From assembly GCA_963736355.1 (NCBI GenBank), contig CAVTOO010000002.1, positions 682,001-746,000 on the forward strand: 64,000 nucleotides of DNA, in the 5' to 3' direction. Each line of letters starts with the position of its first letter. The first letter of the stretch is position 1. Positions 1 through 11,611 of this stretch are shown piece by piece. Under the pieces are notes generated by a model, which saw only the letters and a list, made by a program, of their open reading frames with translations, had not been told where the DNA came from and ran no database searches. The translations under genes were made by a program, and so were the position numbers. The stretch is from CAVTOO01 sp963736355. GTDB lineage: Bacteria > Pseudomonadota > Alphaproteobacteria > Rhizobiales > Xanthobacteraceae.

Positions 1-56
1 CGTTCATAGGTTCGGCTCACGCTTTTCCTCCGATTCTCCGTCATGAGGTTCCCGCC

Positions 57-377
57 ATGTCCGTCGGCAAAGTATCTGATGCCAATTTCGAAACCGAAGT
101 CCTCAAGGCGAGCGGCCCCGTGGTCGTCGATTTCTGGGCGGAATGGTGCGGCCCGTGCCGCATGATCGCGCCCGCGCTTGACGAGATTGCCGGCGTGATG
201 GGCGACAAGGTCAAGATCGTGAAGCTCAACGTCGACGAGAGCCCGCAGACGGCGGCCAAGTACGGCGTGATGTCGATTCCGACCCTGATGGTATTCAAGA
301 ACGGCGAAATGGCCTCGCGTCAGGTCGGCGCCGCGCCGAAGCAGAAACTTCAGCAGTGGATCAGCTCGTCCGTGTGA
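57..377 (+). CDS. trxA: Thioredoxin
   Basis: Cytosolic disulfide reductase of 106 residues, the normal size for thioredoxin-1. The active-site motif WCGPC lies near residues 31-35 inside the typical DFWAEWCGPC strand-helix, and the cis-proline motif SIPT follows near residue 75. It reduces protein disulfides using electrons from thioredoxin reductase. The ATG is preceded by a weak TGAGG Shine-Dalgarno-like stretch. A strong intrinsic terminator follows directly, so the transcript ends here. In related genomes it sits downstream of addAB, which would lie off the left edge (inference). Confidence 0.96.
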   Translation: MSVGKVSDANFETEVLKASGPVVVDFWAEWCGPCRMIAPALDEIAGVMGDKVKIVKLNVDESPQTAAKYGVMSIPTLMVFKNGEMASRQVGAAPKQKLQQWISSSV

Positions 378-400
378 GACGCCCTCCACGCGCGTACTGC

Positions 401-434
401 AAAAACGGCCGGGGAAACCCGGCCGTTTTCTTTT
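401..434 (+). terminator. Intrinsic terminator after trxA
   Basis: Stem AACGGCCGGG / CCCGGCCGTT with an AAA loop, followed by TTCTTTT. It lies 23 bases after the trxA stop codon and would end that transcript. Confidence 0.9.
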
Positions 435-447
435 GTCCCAACCGCAT

Positions 448-524
448 CGTCATGGCCGGACTTGATCCGGCCATCGATCTTGTTTGTAGAAAGTTGGATT
501 GCCGGGTCGAGCCCGGCAATGACG
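448..524. repeat. Intergenic palindromic repeat, GTCATGGCCGG / CCGGCAATGAC type
   Basis: Two hairpins, CATGGCCGGacttgatCCGGCCATC and TTGCCGGgtcgagCCCGGCAATG, are framed by CGTCATG and ATGACG. Such short imperfect palindromes are common between genes in Bradyrhizobium-like genomes. It fills much of the trxA-modA gap, where I see no coding signal. Confidence 0.6.
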
Positions 525-672
525 ATCTTTGACTTTGCGGCATCGTGCTCTAAACTACTTTTGATCCTTGCGCGGGCCGTCACGCCCGCCGCAAACGCCC
601 GGACGGCGGTCCCGGGCCCGATCAAATCCAAAGCCAAACCTGCAACGCGCACCGGATGCGCATGAGGCCGCC

Positions 673-1452
673 ATGAAATTTTTGCGTCGGTTCACCACCC
701 TCTTGTCCCTGATTGCCGCCGCGTCGTTCGGCGCGTCGATGGTTCACGCGCAGCAACCGCCGCTGACGGTGTTTGCCGCAGCCAGCCTGCAGAATGCGCT
801 CGAAGAAGCCGGCAAGGCCTTCACCGCCAAGACGGGAACGTCGGTGCGTTTTTCATTCGCGGCATCGTCGGCGCTCGCGCGCCAGCTGGAACAGGCCGCG
901 CCCGCCGATCTGTTCGCCTCCGCCGATCTCGAATGGATGGACTGGGTGGCGGCGCGCAATCTGATCAAGAGAGACACGCGCATCGAACTGCTCGGCAATC
1001 GTCTCGTGCTGGTCGCGCCGCTCGAGGGCGGACCTGCAAGCGTCGCGCTGACCAGGGACGGACTTGCCGCCGCGCTCAACAATGGCCGCATCGCGATGGG
1101 CGACGTCAGCGCCGTGCCCGCCGGCAAATACGGCAAGACGGCTTTGGAAAAGCTCGGCCTGTGGGATGGCGTATCGAACAATATCGCGCAGGTCGAGAAC
1201 GTGCGCGCGGCGCTGCGTCTCGTATCGCGCCGCGAAGCACCGCTCGGCATCGTCTATGCGACCGATGCGAAGGCCGATCCGGCTGTGAAGATCGTCGCGA
1301 CGTTCCCCACCGAGAGTCACGCGCCGATCGTCTATCCGTTCGCAGTGACAGCAAACGCGACGCACAAGGCCGCAGCCGAATTCCTCGCGTTCCTTGCAGG
1401 ACCGGACGGCAAGCCGCTGTTCGAGAAGCAGGGATTTACGGTGTTGAAGTAG
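673..1452 (+). CDS. modA: Molybdate ABC transporter substrate-binding protein
   Basis: Periplasmic molybdate-binding protein of 259 residues. A signal peptide of about 28 residues ends near VHAQQ. The first strand VFAAASLQNALEE and the later motifs SFAASSALARQLEQ and PADLFASADLEWMD are typical of ModA, as is the C-terminal AAEFLAFLAGPDGKPLFEKQGF. I chose the ATG at 673 because it directly starts the signal peptide; an in-phase longer reading from 568 would add a non-signal, arginine-rich leader. No modB or modC permease/ATPase genes follow (folC is next, on the other strand), so it appears as an orphan. A broader-specificity extracellular solute-binding protein is possible, but ModA is the best fit. 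Confidence 0.85.
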   Translation: MKFLRRFTTLLSLIAAASFGASMVHAQQPPLTVFAAASLQNALEEAGKAFTAKTGTSVRFSFAASSALARQLEQAAPADLFASADLEWMDWVAARNLIKRDTRIELLGNRLVLVAPLEGGPASVALTRDGLAAALNNGRIAMGDVSAVPAGKYGKTALEKLGLWDGVSNNIAQVENVRAALRLVSRREAPLGIVYATDAKADPAVKIVATFPTESHAPIVYPFAVTANATHKAAAEFLAFLAGPDGKPLFEKQGFTVLK

Positions 1453-1462
1453 GCGACAATGC

Positions 1463-1584
1463 CCTCATGGTGAGGAGGCCGCATAGCGGCCGTCTCGAAC
1501 CATGAGGGGATGTTGAAAGACCACGCCTGAGCCCACCGACCCCATCCTTCGAGACGCGCCTTTCAGGCGCTCCTCAGGATGAGG
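1463..1584. repeat. Paired palindromic repeat, CCTCATGGTGAGGAG type
   Basis: The first half contains GAGGAGGCCGCATAGCGGCCGTC, a hairpin, and ends GAACCATGAGG. The second half is the mirrored CCATCCTTCGAGACGCGCC..GGCGCTCCTCAGGATGAGG. It sits between the convergent modA and folC genes. A weaker relative lies at 41435-41548. Confidence 0.6.
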
Positions 1585-1593
1585 ATCGAACTG

Positions 1594-2918
1594 CTACTGC
1601 GGCAGTGTCCCGTTCGCGCGCAGCACGTCGCCGGCGAGATAGAGCGAGCCGGTGATCAGAATGCGCGGCGGCACCTCGTAAGACAACCCACGCAACAGCG
1701 CGAGCGCAGCCTCGACACTCGCGGCCGTCTCCACGCGCATGCCGAGCGGGCGCGCTGCGGCAGCAAGCGACTCCGGCGTATGCGCGTTCTCCGTGCCGGG
1801 GATCGGCACGGCGATGACATGGCGCGTGAGCCCGGCAAAATTCGACAGAAAGCCCGTCACATCCTTGTTGGCCATCATGCCGGTGATGATCACGAGCGGA
1901 CGCGGCACGCGCTCCTCGAGATCGCCGAGTGCGGCGGCAACGACGCGACCGCCATCGGGATTATGCCCGCCATCGAGCCACAACTCCGCATCCTTCGGCG
2001 ACTGCGCAACGAGCGCGCCCGATGCGAGCCGCTGCATCCGCGCCGGCCATTCCGCGCGCAGCACGCCCGCCTCAAACTCCGCGGGCGCCAGATTGAAGTG
2101 ATTGGTTGCCCGCAGCGCCGCGATTGCCAGCCCCGCATTGTCGAACTGATGCCGCCCGAACAGGCGCGGCGCCGGCAGATCGAGCAGGCCGCGCTCGTCC
2201 TGATAGACCAGACGCCCGCGCTCGACGCTGACATGCCAGCCCTGCCCCGCCGCATGGAGCGGCGCGCGCAGGAGCTTCGCCTGCGCCTCGATCACCTCTT
2301 CGGCCTCGGCCGACTGCGGCGCAACGACGACAGGCACGCCCGGCTTGATGATGCCGGCCTTCTCCGTGGCGATCTTCGAAAGCGTGTCGCCAAGGAATTC
2401 GACGTGATCCATGGCGATGGGCGTGATCACGCTGGCCAAGCGGCTTGTCGACGACATTGGTGGAATCGAGCCGTCCGCCGAGCCCGACTTCGAGCAGCAG
2501 CACATCGGCGGGATGGCGCGCGAACAGAAGAAACGCAGCCGCGGTCTCGATCTCGAACACCGTGATCGGCTGACCGGCATTGACGCGCTCGCATTCTTCC
2601 AGCGCGGCGATCAGCTCGTCGTCCGAAACCAGTTTTCCGGCCAGAGCGAAAACGTTCGTTGATGCGCACGAGATGCGGCGAGGTGAACACATGGACGCGC
2701 TGGCCGGCGGCCTCGAGCATGGCGCGCAGATACGCAACCGTCGAACCCTTGCCGTTGGTGCCGGCGACATGGATGACCGGCGGCAAACGCTTTTCCGGAT
2801 GGCCGAGCGCGGCAAGCAGCCGGTGCATGCGATCAAGCGTCAGATCGATGCGCCGCTGATGCAGCGACATCAGGCGCGCCTGGATCGCGTCCAGCGGTGC
2901 GGGCGGCGTCAGGCTCAC
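1594..2918 (-). CDS. folC: Bifunctional dihydrofolate synthase / folylpolyglutamate synthase
   Basis: Adds glutamate to dihydropteroate and to folates (Mur-ligase superfamily). The P-loop HVAGTNGKGST is near residue 47, and LLLEVGLGGRLDSTNVVD follows in the central domain. The start is a GTG that overlaps the accD stop as GTGA, suggesting translational coupling. The reading frame is broken twice, near 2643 (CGC, extra T, CTG) and near 2446 (CTT, extra G, GCC). Removing one base at each restores a continuous protein of 440 residues, the usual family length. The extra base is each time a synonymous third-position alternative, so I read these as consensus errors and the gene as intact. It ends the trp-accD-folC operon. 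Confidence 0.9.
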
Positions 2919-3829
2919 GCCTGCGCGGCGGGCGCCGCCTCGGCGACAATCTCGCGGCGCGTGTTGGCCGTATCGCCGGCGGGCGACGATGTCAGCAGGC
3001 GGCACAGCCGCGCCAGCGTGCCGCGCAGCTCGTGGCGATGCACGACCATGTCGACCATGCCGTGCTCTTTCAGATATTCGGCGCGCTGGAAGCCATCCGG
3101 CAATTTCTCGCGGATGGTCTGCTCGATGACGCGCGCGCCGGCAAACCCGATCAGCGCGCCGGGCTCGGCGATGTGGACGTCGCCCAGCATCGCGTAGGAG
3201 GCGGTGACGCCGCCGGTGGTCGGATTGGTGAGAACGACGATGTAGGGCTTCTTGATTTCGCGCAGCTGCTGGATCGCAACCGTCGTGCGCGGCAACTGCA
3301 TCAGCGACAGGATGCCTTCCTGCATGCGCGCGCCGCCGGAAGCGGCGAACATGATGAAGGGCGTCTGCTTCTCGACGGCGAGTTCGAGGCCCTTGATGAT
3401 GGCTTCACCGGCGGCCATGCCGAGCGAGCCGCCCATGAAATCGAAATCCTGCACGCCGACGACGACGGGCAGGCCGTCGAGCTTGCCGAAGCCGATCTTG
3501 ACGGCATCGTTGAGGCTGGTCTTGCTGCGCGCATCCTTGATGCGATCGGCGTAGCGCTTCTCGTCGCGGAACTTGAGCGGATCGGCGGTGACGTCCGGCA
3601 GCGCGACGTCGTACCAGGTCTCGTTGTCGAAGATCGACTTCAGGCGCGCGATCGCGCCCATGCGCATGTGATAGTTCGAAACCGGAATGACGAAATTGTT
3701 GCTCTCGACGTCCTTGTAGAACACCAGCTGCCCGGTGTCGGGGCACTTGATCCACAAATTCTCCGGCACCTCCCGCTTGCCCAACATGGTGCGGATCTTC
3801 GGGCGGACGACGTTGGTGATCCAGTTCAT
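2915..3829 (-). CDS. accD: Acetyl-CoA carboxylase carboxyltransferase subunit beta
   Basis: 304 residues. Together with AccA it transfers the carboxyl group from carboxybiotin to acetyl-CoA, the first step of fatty-acid synthesis. The crotonase-like fold is clear: FMGGSLGMAAGEAI, FAASGGARMQEGILSLMQ (oxyanion glycines) and LTNPTTGGVTASYAMLGD. The N-terminal region that carries a four-cysteine zinc ribbon in E. coli has only one cysteine here (WIKCPDTGQLVF), with the remaining ligand positions not cysteine; I recall the same in other alphaproteobacteria. It lies between trpA and folC on the same strand, and its stop overlaps the folC GTG. Confidence 0.95.
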   Translation of the reverse strand: MNWITNVVRPKIRTMLGKREVPENLWIKCPDTGQLVFYKDVESNNFVIPVSNYHMRMGAIARLKSIFDNETWYDVALPDVTADPLKFRDEKRYADRIKDARSKTSLNDAVKIGFGKLDGLPVVVGVQDFDFMGGSLGMAAGEAIIKGLELAVEKQTPFIMFAASGGARMQEGILSLMQLPRTTVAIQQLREIKKPYIVVLTNPTTGGVTASYAMLGDVHIAEPGALIGFAGARVIEQTIREKLPDGFQRAEYLKEHGMVDMVVHRHELRGTLARLCRLLTSSPAGDTANTRREIVAEAAPAAQA

Positions 3830-3950
3830 GCGTCTGATCTCGGTGTTTGGGTCGCGAGTATTTTAGCGCAACGGCGCCGCCCTGACGACCCCTGATAGAT
3901 GCGCAAGCCGTGAGGCGCCTGCAAGGGAAGGTTTTGCTTAACTTTTATTG

Positions 3951-3999
3951 GAGCATGATCTTGTCCGAAAACCGGTACCCACTTTTCGGGATCATGCTC
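3951..3999. repeat. GCATGATC palindrome, copy 1 (trpA 3' end)
   Basis: Near-perfect palindrome of about 48 bp: GAGCATGATC, then CCGAAAACCGGTACCCACTT, then TTCGGGATCATGCTC. It overlaps the trpA stop codon: reading trpA, the stop TGA runs straight into GCATGATC. It separates trpA from accD and could form a stable mRNA hairpin between them. Confidence 0.85.
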
Positions 4000-4818
4000 A
4001 TTTCGCCGCCCGCACGCCCTGCGCGAGACTGGCGGCGAGATCGGCCACGGCGGAGACGGTTTTCGCCGTCGCCTTGCCGTCCGAATCGAGGCTGCCGCGC
4101 AAGGCATCGATCAGCGCCGAACCGACCACGGCACCGTCGGCATGGGCGGCGATATCGCGGGCATTTTGCGGCGTTTTGATGCCGAAGCCGACGCAGACCG
4201 GCAATTTCGTGTGGCTCTTGATACGCGACACTGCGGCGGCGACCTTGCCGGAATCGGCGCTGGCCGCGCCGGTGATGCCGGCGATCGAAACGTAATACAC
4301 GAAACCGGACGTGTTATTCAGAACCGCAGGCAGGCGCTTGTCGTCGGTGGTCGGCGTGGCGAGACGAATGAAGTTGAGTCCGGCCTTGAGCGCGGGCAGG
4401 CAAAGCTCTTCGTCTTCTTCCGGCGGCAGATCGACGATGATGAGACCATCGACGCCGGCTGCCTTCGCATCGACCAGAAATTTGTCGACGCCGTAAATGT
4501 AGATCGGGTTGTAGTAACCCATCAGCACGATCGGCGTCGCGTTATCCTCTTTGCGGAAATCGCGCACCACCTGCAGCGTCTTCTTCAGAGTCGTGCCGGC
4601 CTTCAGCGCGCGCAACCCCGCCGCCTGAATCGCCGGACCGTCCGCCATCGGATCGGTAAACGGCATGCCGATTTCGATGACATCGGCGCCGGCCTTCGGC
4701 AGCGCCTTGATGATGTTCAGCGACGTTTCAAGATCGGGATCGCCGCACATGACGAAGGTCACGAAGGCGGCGCGGCCTTCGGCCTTGAGCGCTGCGAAAC
4801 GGGTATCGATACGCGTCG

Positions 4819-4822
<4 letters not shown>
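3998..4822 (-). CDS. trpA: Tryptophan synthase alpha chain
   Basis: 274 residues. It cleaves indole-3-glycerol phosphate to indole, which is channelled to TrpB. The TIM-barrel motifs include VTFVMCGDPD (near 20), IEIGMPFTDPMADGPAIQ with the catalytic glutamate, and a late GFGIKTPQNARDIA phosphate-binding loop. The start ATG overlaps the trpB stop (ATGA), the usual trpBA coupling. The stop codon sits at the edge of a palindromic repeat. The frame is unbroken, unlike trpB next to it. Confidence 0.97.
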
Positions 4823-6042
<1,220 letters not shown>

Positions 6043-6046
<4 letters not shown>

Positions 6047-6723
6047 GCGTTGCTCGCAAGTTTTGCCGGATAGGCCTCACCCGCCGCAAGACGCGCGGCG
6101 CGGATGAAAGCGCGGATTTTGTCGGGATCTTTTTCGCCGGGCTTGCGCTCGACGCCGGAGGAGACATCGACGCCCGGCGCTTTGGTGATGCGCAGAGCCT
6201 CGGCGACGTTCTCGGGATTGAGACCGCCCGACAACATGAAGGGCAGCCCCGGCTCGAGCCCGCTCAGCAGCGTCCAGTCGAACGCCTTGCCGAGCCCGCC
6301 CGGACGGGTCGCGTCCTTCGGAGCGCGCGCATCGAACAGGATACGATCGGCCACAGCGCGATAGGCCGCGACAGAGGCCAGATCGGCAGCGGTTTCCACG
6401 GCGATGGCTTTCATCACCGGCAGACCGAAGCGCGCCTTGAGCGCGGTGACGCGCGCGGGCGCTTCCTTGCCGTGAAGCTGCAGCACGTCGGGATGCAGCG
6501 CCTCGATCGCCTGCGCGATGAAGGCATCGTCCGCATCGACGACCAGCGCGACCTTGAGGGCGCGGCCCTTGACCTGGGCATCGAGATCGCGCGCCACGTC
6601 AAAACCGATATTTCGGGGCGACGGCGGAAAAAACACGAAGCCGACCATATCCGCGCCCGAGTCCAGCGCGACGTCGAGCGTCTCGCGCGTGGACAGGCCG
6701 CAGATTTTGACCAAGAGCGACAT
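6043..6723 (-). CDS. trpF: Phosphoribosylanthranilate isomerase
   Basis: 226 residues from the chosen ATG. It converts phosphoribosylanthranilate to CdRP in tryptophan synthesis. The N-terminal motif KICGLSTRETLD with the catalytic Cys, GFVFFPPSPRNI, and the late FMLSGGLNPENVAEAL and DVSSGVE motifs are diagnostic. Upstream in-frame ATGs at 6741 and 6750 would add up to nine residues; I chose 6723 because family members start directly with a short leader before VKICG. The stop overlaps the trpB start. Confidence 0.93.
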
Positions 6724-6862
6724 GGCTCCAGCCAGCTCCATAAGAGGCATTTAAAAGGACGGCAGGTTCTAACCTGCTGAAACCGGCTTGTCTTGCGGCA
6801 ATATCGCCCCGCAAAACGCCCGGATCGGCGATGCTTAACTGCCGATGCTCAGCTGCCAATGC

Positions 6863-7192
6863 TCAACTCATGGGCGGCAGCGCCGGGGGATAGCTCGAGG
6901 CCGGTGGTGGCGGCGCGGGCGCCCGGCGCAGTTGCCGCAGCTCCGCCTCGCTGCGGCGGGCGCTGCGCCGCCAGTGGCGCTGGCGCACCCATGTGGCGAG
7001 ACCGCCGGCGACAACCCCCAGCACGGCGGCCGCGATCAGCAGCACGAACAGCGGCAGCCGGATCGACAGTGCCGGCTCAGCAGCATTGAAGGGATCGAAG
7101 GACAGCGTGACGACCTGGCGGTTGGCGACCGCAAAGACCACGAGGATCAGCGCCAGCGGAACGAGGACGAGGGCCGAGAGGAATTTGCGCAT
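6863..7192 (-). CDS. LapA-domain inner-membrane protein (DUF1049)
   Basis: 109 residues with two membrane helices, about residues 5-25 (ALVLVPLALILVVFAVANR) and 46-68, and the NRQVVTLSFDPF stretch between them that is typical of the LapA (lipopolysaccharide assembly protein A) domain. The C-terminal tail is cytoplasmic and very rich in Pro and Ala. In alphaproteobacteria this gene commonly sits between ihfB and trpF, as here. Its exact role is not established outside E. coli, where LapA/LapB control LpxC turnover. Confidence 0.8.
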   Translation of the reverse strand: MRKFLSALVLVPLALILVVFAVANRQVVTLSFDPFNAAEPALSIRLPLFVLLIAAAVLGVVAGGLATWVRQRHWRRSARRSEAELRQLRRAPAPPPPASSYPPALPPMS

Positions 7193-7256
7193 GCGACGCC
7201 CCGAAATTAGACGCCCCGGAACTGGTCCGGCCCGGTTATCCAGGCCACAGCCACGA

Positions 7257-7547
7257 TCAGGCTTCGGCGCCCTTGTTCAGCCGTTCGCGCATTTCCTTGC
7301 CGGTCTTGAAGAACGGCACGGACTTCTGCTCGACGGGAACATGCTCGCCGGTGCGCGGATTGCGACCCGAACGCGCCGGACGGTGCTTCACCGAAAAGGC
7401 TCCAAAACCACGCAGTTCTACGCGGTCCCCGCGTGCCATTGCGGCAACGATTTCGTCCAGGATCGCGTTGACGATCTTCTCGACGTCACGCTGATACAGA
7501 TGCGGGTTGTGAGCCGCGATGCGCTGAACGAGTTCTGACTTGATCAT
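7257..7547 (-). CDS. ihfB: Integration host factor subunit beta
   Basis: 96 residues, a DNA-bending HU/IHF family protein. The sequence MIKSELVQRIAAHNPHLY, the ELRGFGAFSVK core and the GRNPRTGEHVPV beta-arm with its intercalating proline are all visible. I start at the ATG at 7547 because every IHF-beta begins with this M-[IT]-K-S-E-L; the longer in-frame reading to 7607 adds a non-conserved leader. It lies between sppA and lapA on the same strand. Confidence 0.95.
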   Translation of the reverse strand: MIKSELVQRIAAHNPHLYQRDVEKIVNAILDEIVAAMARGDRVELRGFGAFSVKHRPARSGRNPRTGEHVPVEQKSVPFFKTGKEMRERLNKGAEA

Positions 7548-7751
7548 TGCGGGCGGGGCCTGTGACTGAACGGCCAACATTTCCGTGAAAAATCCCTGCC
7601 GTGTCAAGACGATAAATCTTATCCGGCTGTCGAGAAAGGGACTTCACAAACGATGCCGCCCTTGCTTGGGGCCTGCCGGAGCCTTGTCCGGCGGGGCTCG
7701 GGAGCAACCGGTATCGCCCAAAGGCGAAGGGTTGGACGGCGTGGCAACGCC

Positions 7752-8732
7752 TCAGTTGGACGACGCCGGCTGCCACAGCGCGAGCAGCCCATCCATGCTC
7801 ATGCGATCGACGCTCTGCACCAGACCCGTCTGCTGCAACTGTTCGGCGGTCGCACTCAAGCCGACCGCGTCGAGCATCGCAACAGCGCCCAGACGCAGGA
7901 AGCTCATGTTGCCGAGGCGTGAGTCGAGACGGAAATCGCGCACCGGCGTATTGGCCTTGACGTTCTTTTCCTTCTCGAGCCATGCGAGCGCGGTCTTCTC
8001 GTCGCCGATCTGATCGATCAGCTTCAATTCAAGCGCCTGTCGGCCGGTGAAGACGCGTCCGTCGGCGACACGCTCGAGCAAAGCGTTGTCCATGCTGCGG
8101 CGGGTCTGCACCAGATTGCGGAACCAGGCATAGGAATCGCGCACGATGGATTCGAGCGCGGCGCGCGCCTCTGGGCTTGTCGGCTCGAAGCCGTTCGGCG
8201 CGGCCTTGAGCGGCGAGGATTTCACCTCTTCGACCTTGACGCCGATGGTCTTCATCAGATCGCCGAAGTTCGGATACTGAAACAGCACGCCGATGGAGCC
8301 GACCAGCGCCGATTGCTGCGCGATGATCTGGTCGGAGGCGAGTGCTGCGATGTATCCGCCCGAGGCGGCGAGACCTTCGACGACGACGACAACGGGCTTC
8401 TGCGCCTTCAGCCGCATGATCGAGTCATAAAGCTGCTCTGAGCCGGCCGTGGTGCCGCCGGGCGAATTGATCTGCACGATGACCGCACGCGCCGACGACT
8501 TGCCCAGCCGCTCCAGCGCAGCAACGCGATCGCTGTCGGAGCGGATCAATCCGTTGATCTTCACACGCGCGATCGAACCGCCGCCGCCGATGGCCTCGCG
8601 GCCGCTCGAGGTCGCCAGCACGGCGCCGCCGATCACCGCGACGAGCGCGATGAGGGCTGCGACCACGCGCCAGAAGGTGAGCTTGCGCCGCATCCGGCGG
8701 CGATCGACGATCATATCGGCATCGAGCGACAT
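7752..8732 (-). CDS. sppA: Signal peptide peptidase SppA
   Basis: 326-residue, single-domain, membrane-anchored serine peptidase that degrades cleaved signal peptides. One membrane helix follows the start (FWRVVAALIALVAVIGGAVLA). The catalytic serine motif LAASGGYIAALASD and the catalytic lysine region VKSSPLKAAPNGFEP match the Ser/Lys dyad of the short (Bacillus-type) SppA; ADGRVFTGRQALELKLID follows. I chose the second ATG (8732) because GGAG lies 9 bases before it, whereas the first ATG at 8741 touches that motif. Confidence 0.92.
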   Translation of the reverse strand: MSLDADMIVDRRRMRRKLTFWRVVAALIALVAVIGGAVLATSSGREAIGGGGSIARVKINGLIRSDSDRVAALERLGKSSARAVIVQINSPGGTTAGSEQLYDSIMRLKAQKPVVVVVEGLAASGGYIAALASDQIIAQQSALVGSIGVLFQYPNFGDLMKTIGVKVEEVKSSPLKAAPNGFEPTSPEARAALESIVRDSYAWFRNLVQTRRSMDNALLERVADGRVFTGRQALELKLIDQIGDEKTALAWLEKEKNVKANTPVRDFRLDSRLGNMSFLRLGAVAMLDAVGLSATAEQLQQTGLVQSVDRMSMDGLLALWQPASSN

Positions 8733-8861
8733 GGATTTCATCTCCGGGAGGATTGATCTATTGCGGCAATGGCGTTCAGGACGCCTGAATCACACCGTAT
8801 CAATTGCGAACAAATGTGAAGAAAACAAGGGTGGGAAAGCAGAACCGCTCCAACACATTCG

Positions 8862-8978
8862 GCGTCATTCCGGAGCGCGCGAAGCGACAGTCCGGAATCC
8901 ATAGTCCCTGCGCTACGACCGATATCACCGGGGCTATGGATTTCGGGCATCGTCGCTCCGCGCGCCCCGGAATGACGC
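8862..8978. repeat. GTCATTCCGG palindromic repeat, copy 1
   Basis: About 117 bp framed by GCGTCATTCCGG and CCCCGGAATGACGC, with internal GGAATCCATAGTCCCTG and GGGGCTATGGATTTCGGG that pair with each other. Related copies are at 44443-44558 and 55451-55583. It lies between rpsA and sppA, right after the rpsA terminator. Confidence 0.75.
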
Positions 8979-8983
8979 CCGAG

Positions 8984-9020
8984 CAAAAAAAAGCCCCGGC
9001 ATCGCTGCCGGGGCTTTTCA
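8984..9020 (-). terminator. Intrinsic terminator after rpsA
   Basis: On the minus strand, AAAAGCCCCGGCAGCGATGC is followed by CGGGGC and a run of eight T. It lies about 22 bases after the rpsA stop. Confidence 0.92.
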
Positions 9021-9041
9021 ATCTTGCAGGCGTTTAAGCCT

Positions 9042-10749
<1,708 letters not shown>

Positions 10750-10811
10750 AGGTTCTCCAGTTGCGGGTTTGCCGGCCGTTCGGGTGAAAGGGCGCGCCAT
10801 GGCCGCAGGGC

Positions 10812-10831
10812 CGAAAGTTCCGCAACTTTCG
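10812..10831 (-). promoter_or_regulatory. Perfect hairpin in the rpsA leader
   Basis: CGAAAGTT CCGC AACTTTCG: perfect 8-bp arms with a 4-base loop, about 63 bases upstream of the rpsA start codon. It has no following T-run, so it is not a terminator. The 231-base gap between cmk and rpsA otherwise shows nothing coding. A role in S1 autoregulation is only a guess. Confidence 0.4.
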
Positions 10832-10980
10832 ACGGCTTCCCAAACGCCGATGAGGGCGAAAAGAAAAGCGAGCCGGCAGATGCCTGCAGCGATGATGCGA
10901 TTGGGTCTTCGTTAGTCCGGGCCTGACGAGCGGGGGGCGGGCGTTCCTCCGAATGACGGCAGCGACGGGTTTTAAAGTCG

Positions 10981-11611
10981 CTACCGGCCCGCCCGGACGG
11001 CCTCGACAATGTCGATGGCGGCCTGGACTGCGGCGTCTATATCCAAATGCGACGTATCCAGCAAGTGCGCGTCTTTAGCTGGTTTCAGGGGCGCGGCGGC
11101 ACGGGAACTGTCGCGCTCGTCGCGGCGGCGGATATCGGCCAGAATTTCCGCCTCTTCGACCGCCTCTCCCCGCCCGCGCAGCTCGAGATACCGCCGATTG
11201 GCACGAATTTCGGGGGTCGCGGTCACGAAAATCTTAACTCTGGCGTCAGGGCAGATCACCGTGCCGATGTCGCGCCCGTCCAGAACGGCTCCCGGAGGGG
11301 GGAAGGCAAAATTGCGCTGAAAATCGAACAGTGCGGCGCGCACCGCCGGAATGACGGAAATCGACCGAGGCCGCCTCCCCCACCTTGTCCGATTTTAAGG
11401 CCACATCGCCGAGGCTTTCGGGATCGAGCGCCTGAGCTGCGGCAATAGCCTTTGCCTCATCGGTGAGCGATGCACCGGCCTTGAGCAGCGACGAGGCAAC
11501 CGCGCGATAGAGCAAGCCCGTATCGAGATGGCGAAAGCCGTAATGCGCGGCAAGCTTTTTGCCGAGTGTGCCCTTGCCCGAAGCCGCCGGACCGTCGATC
11601 GCGATGATCAT
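10981..11611 (-). CDS. cmk: Cytidylate kinase
   Basis: Phosphorylates CMP/dCMP. The P-loop IIAIDGPAASGKGTLGKKLA starts at residue 2, LDTGLLYRAVA follows, and VLDGRDIGTVICPDA and RRDERDSSRAAAPLKPAKDA are the NMP-binding and lid motifs. One frame break near 11365 (GTC, extra G, ATT) falls on a codon boundary; correcting it gives 209 residues, the normal length. The start ATG overlaps the aroA stop, and the order aroA-cmk-rpsA is the classical alphaproteobacterial arrangement. Confidence 0.93.

Noticed and set aside
1579..2565. A 328-codon plus-strand frame opposite folC
   Set aside because: Arg/His-rich shadow of the real minus-strand folC; no start signal and no domain.
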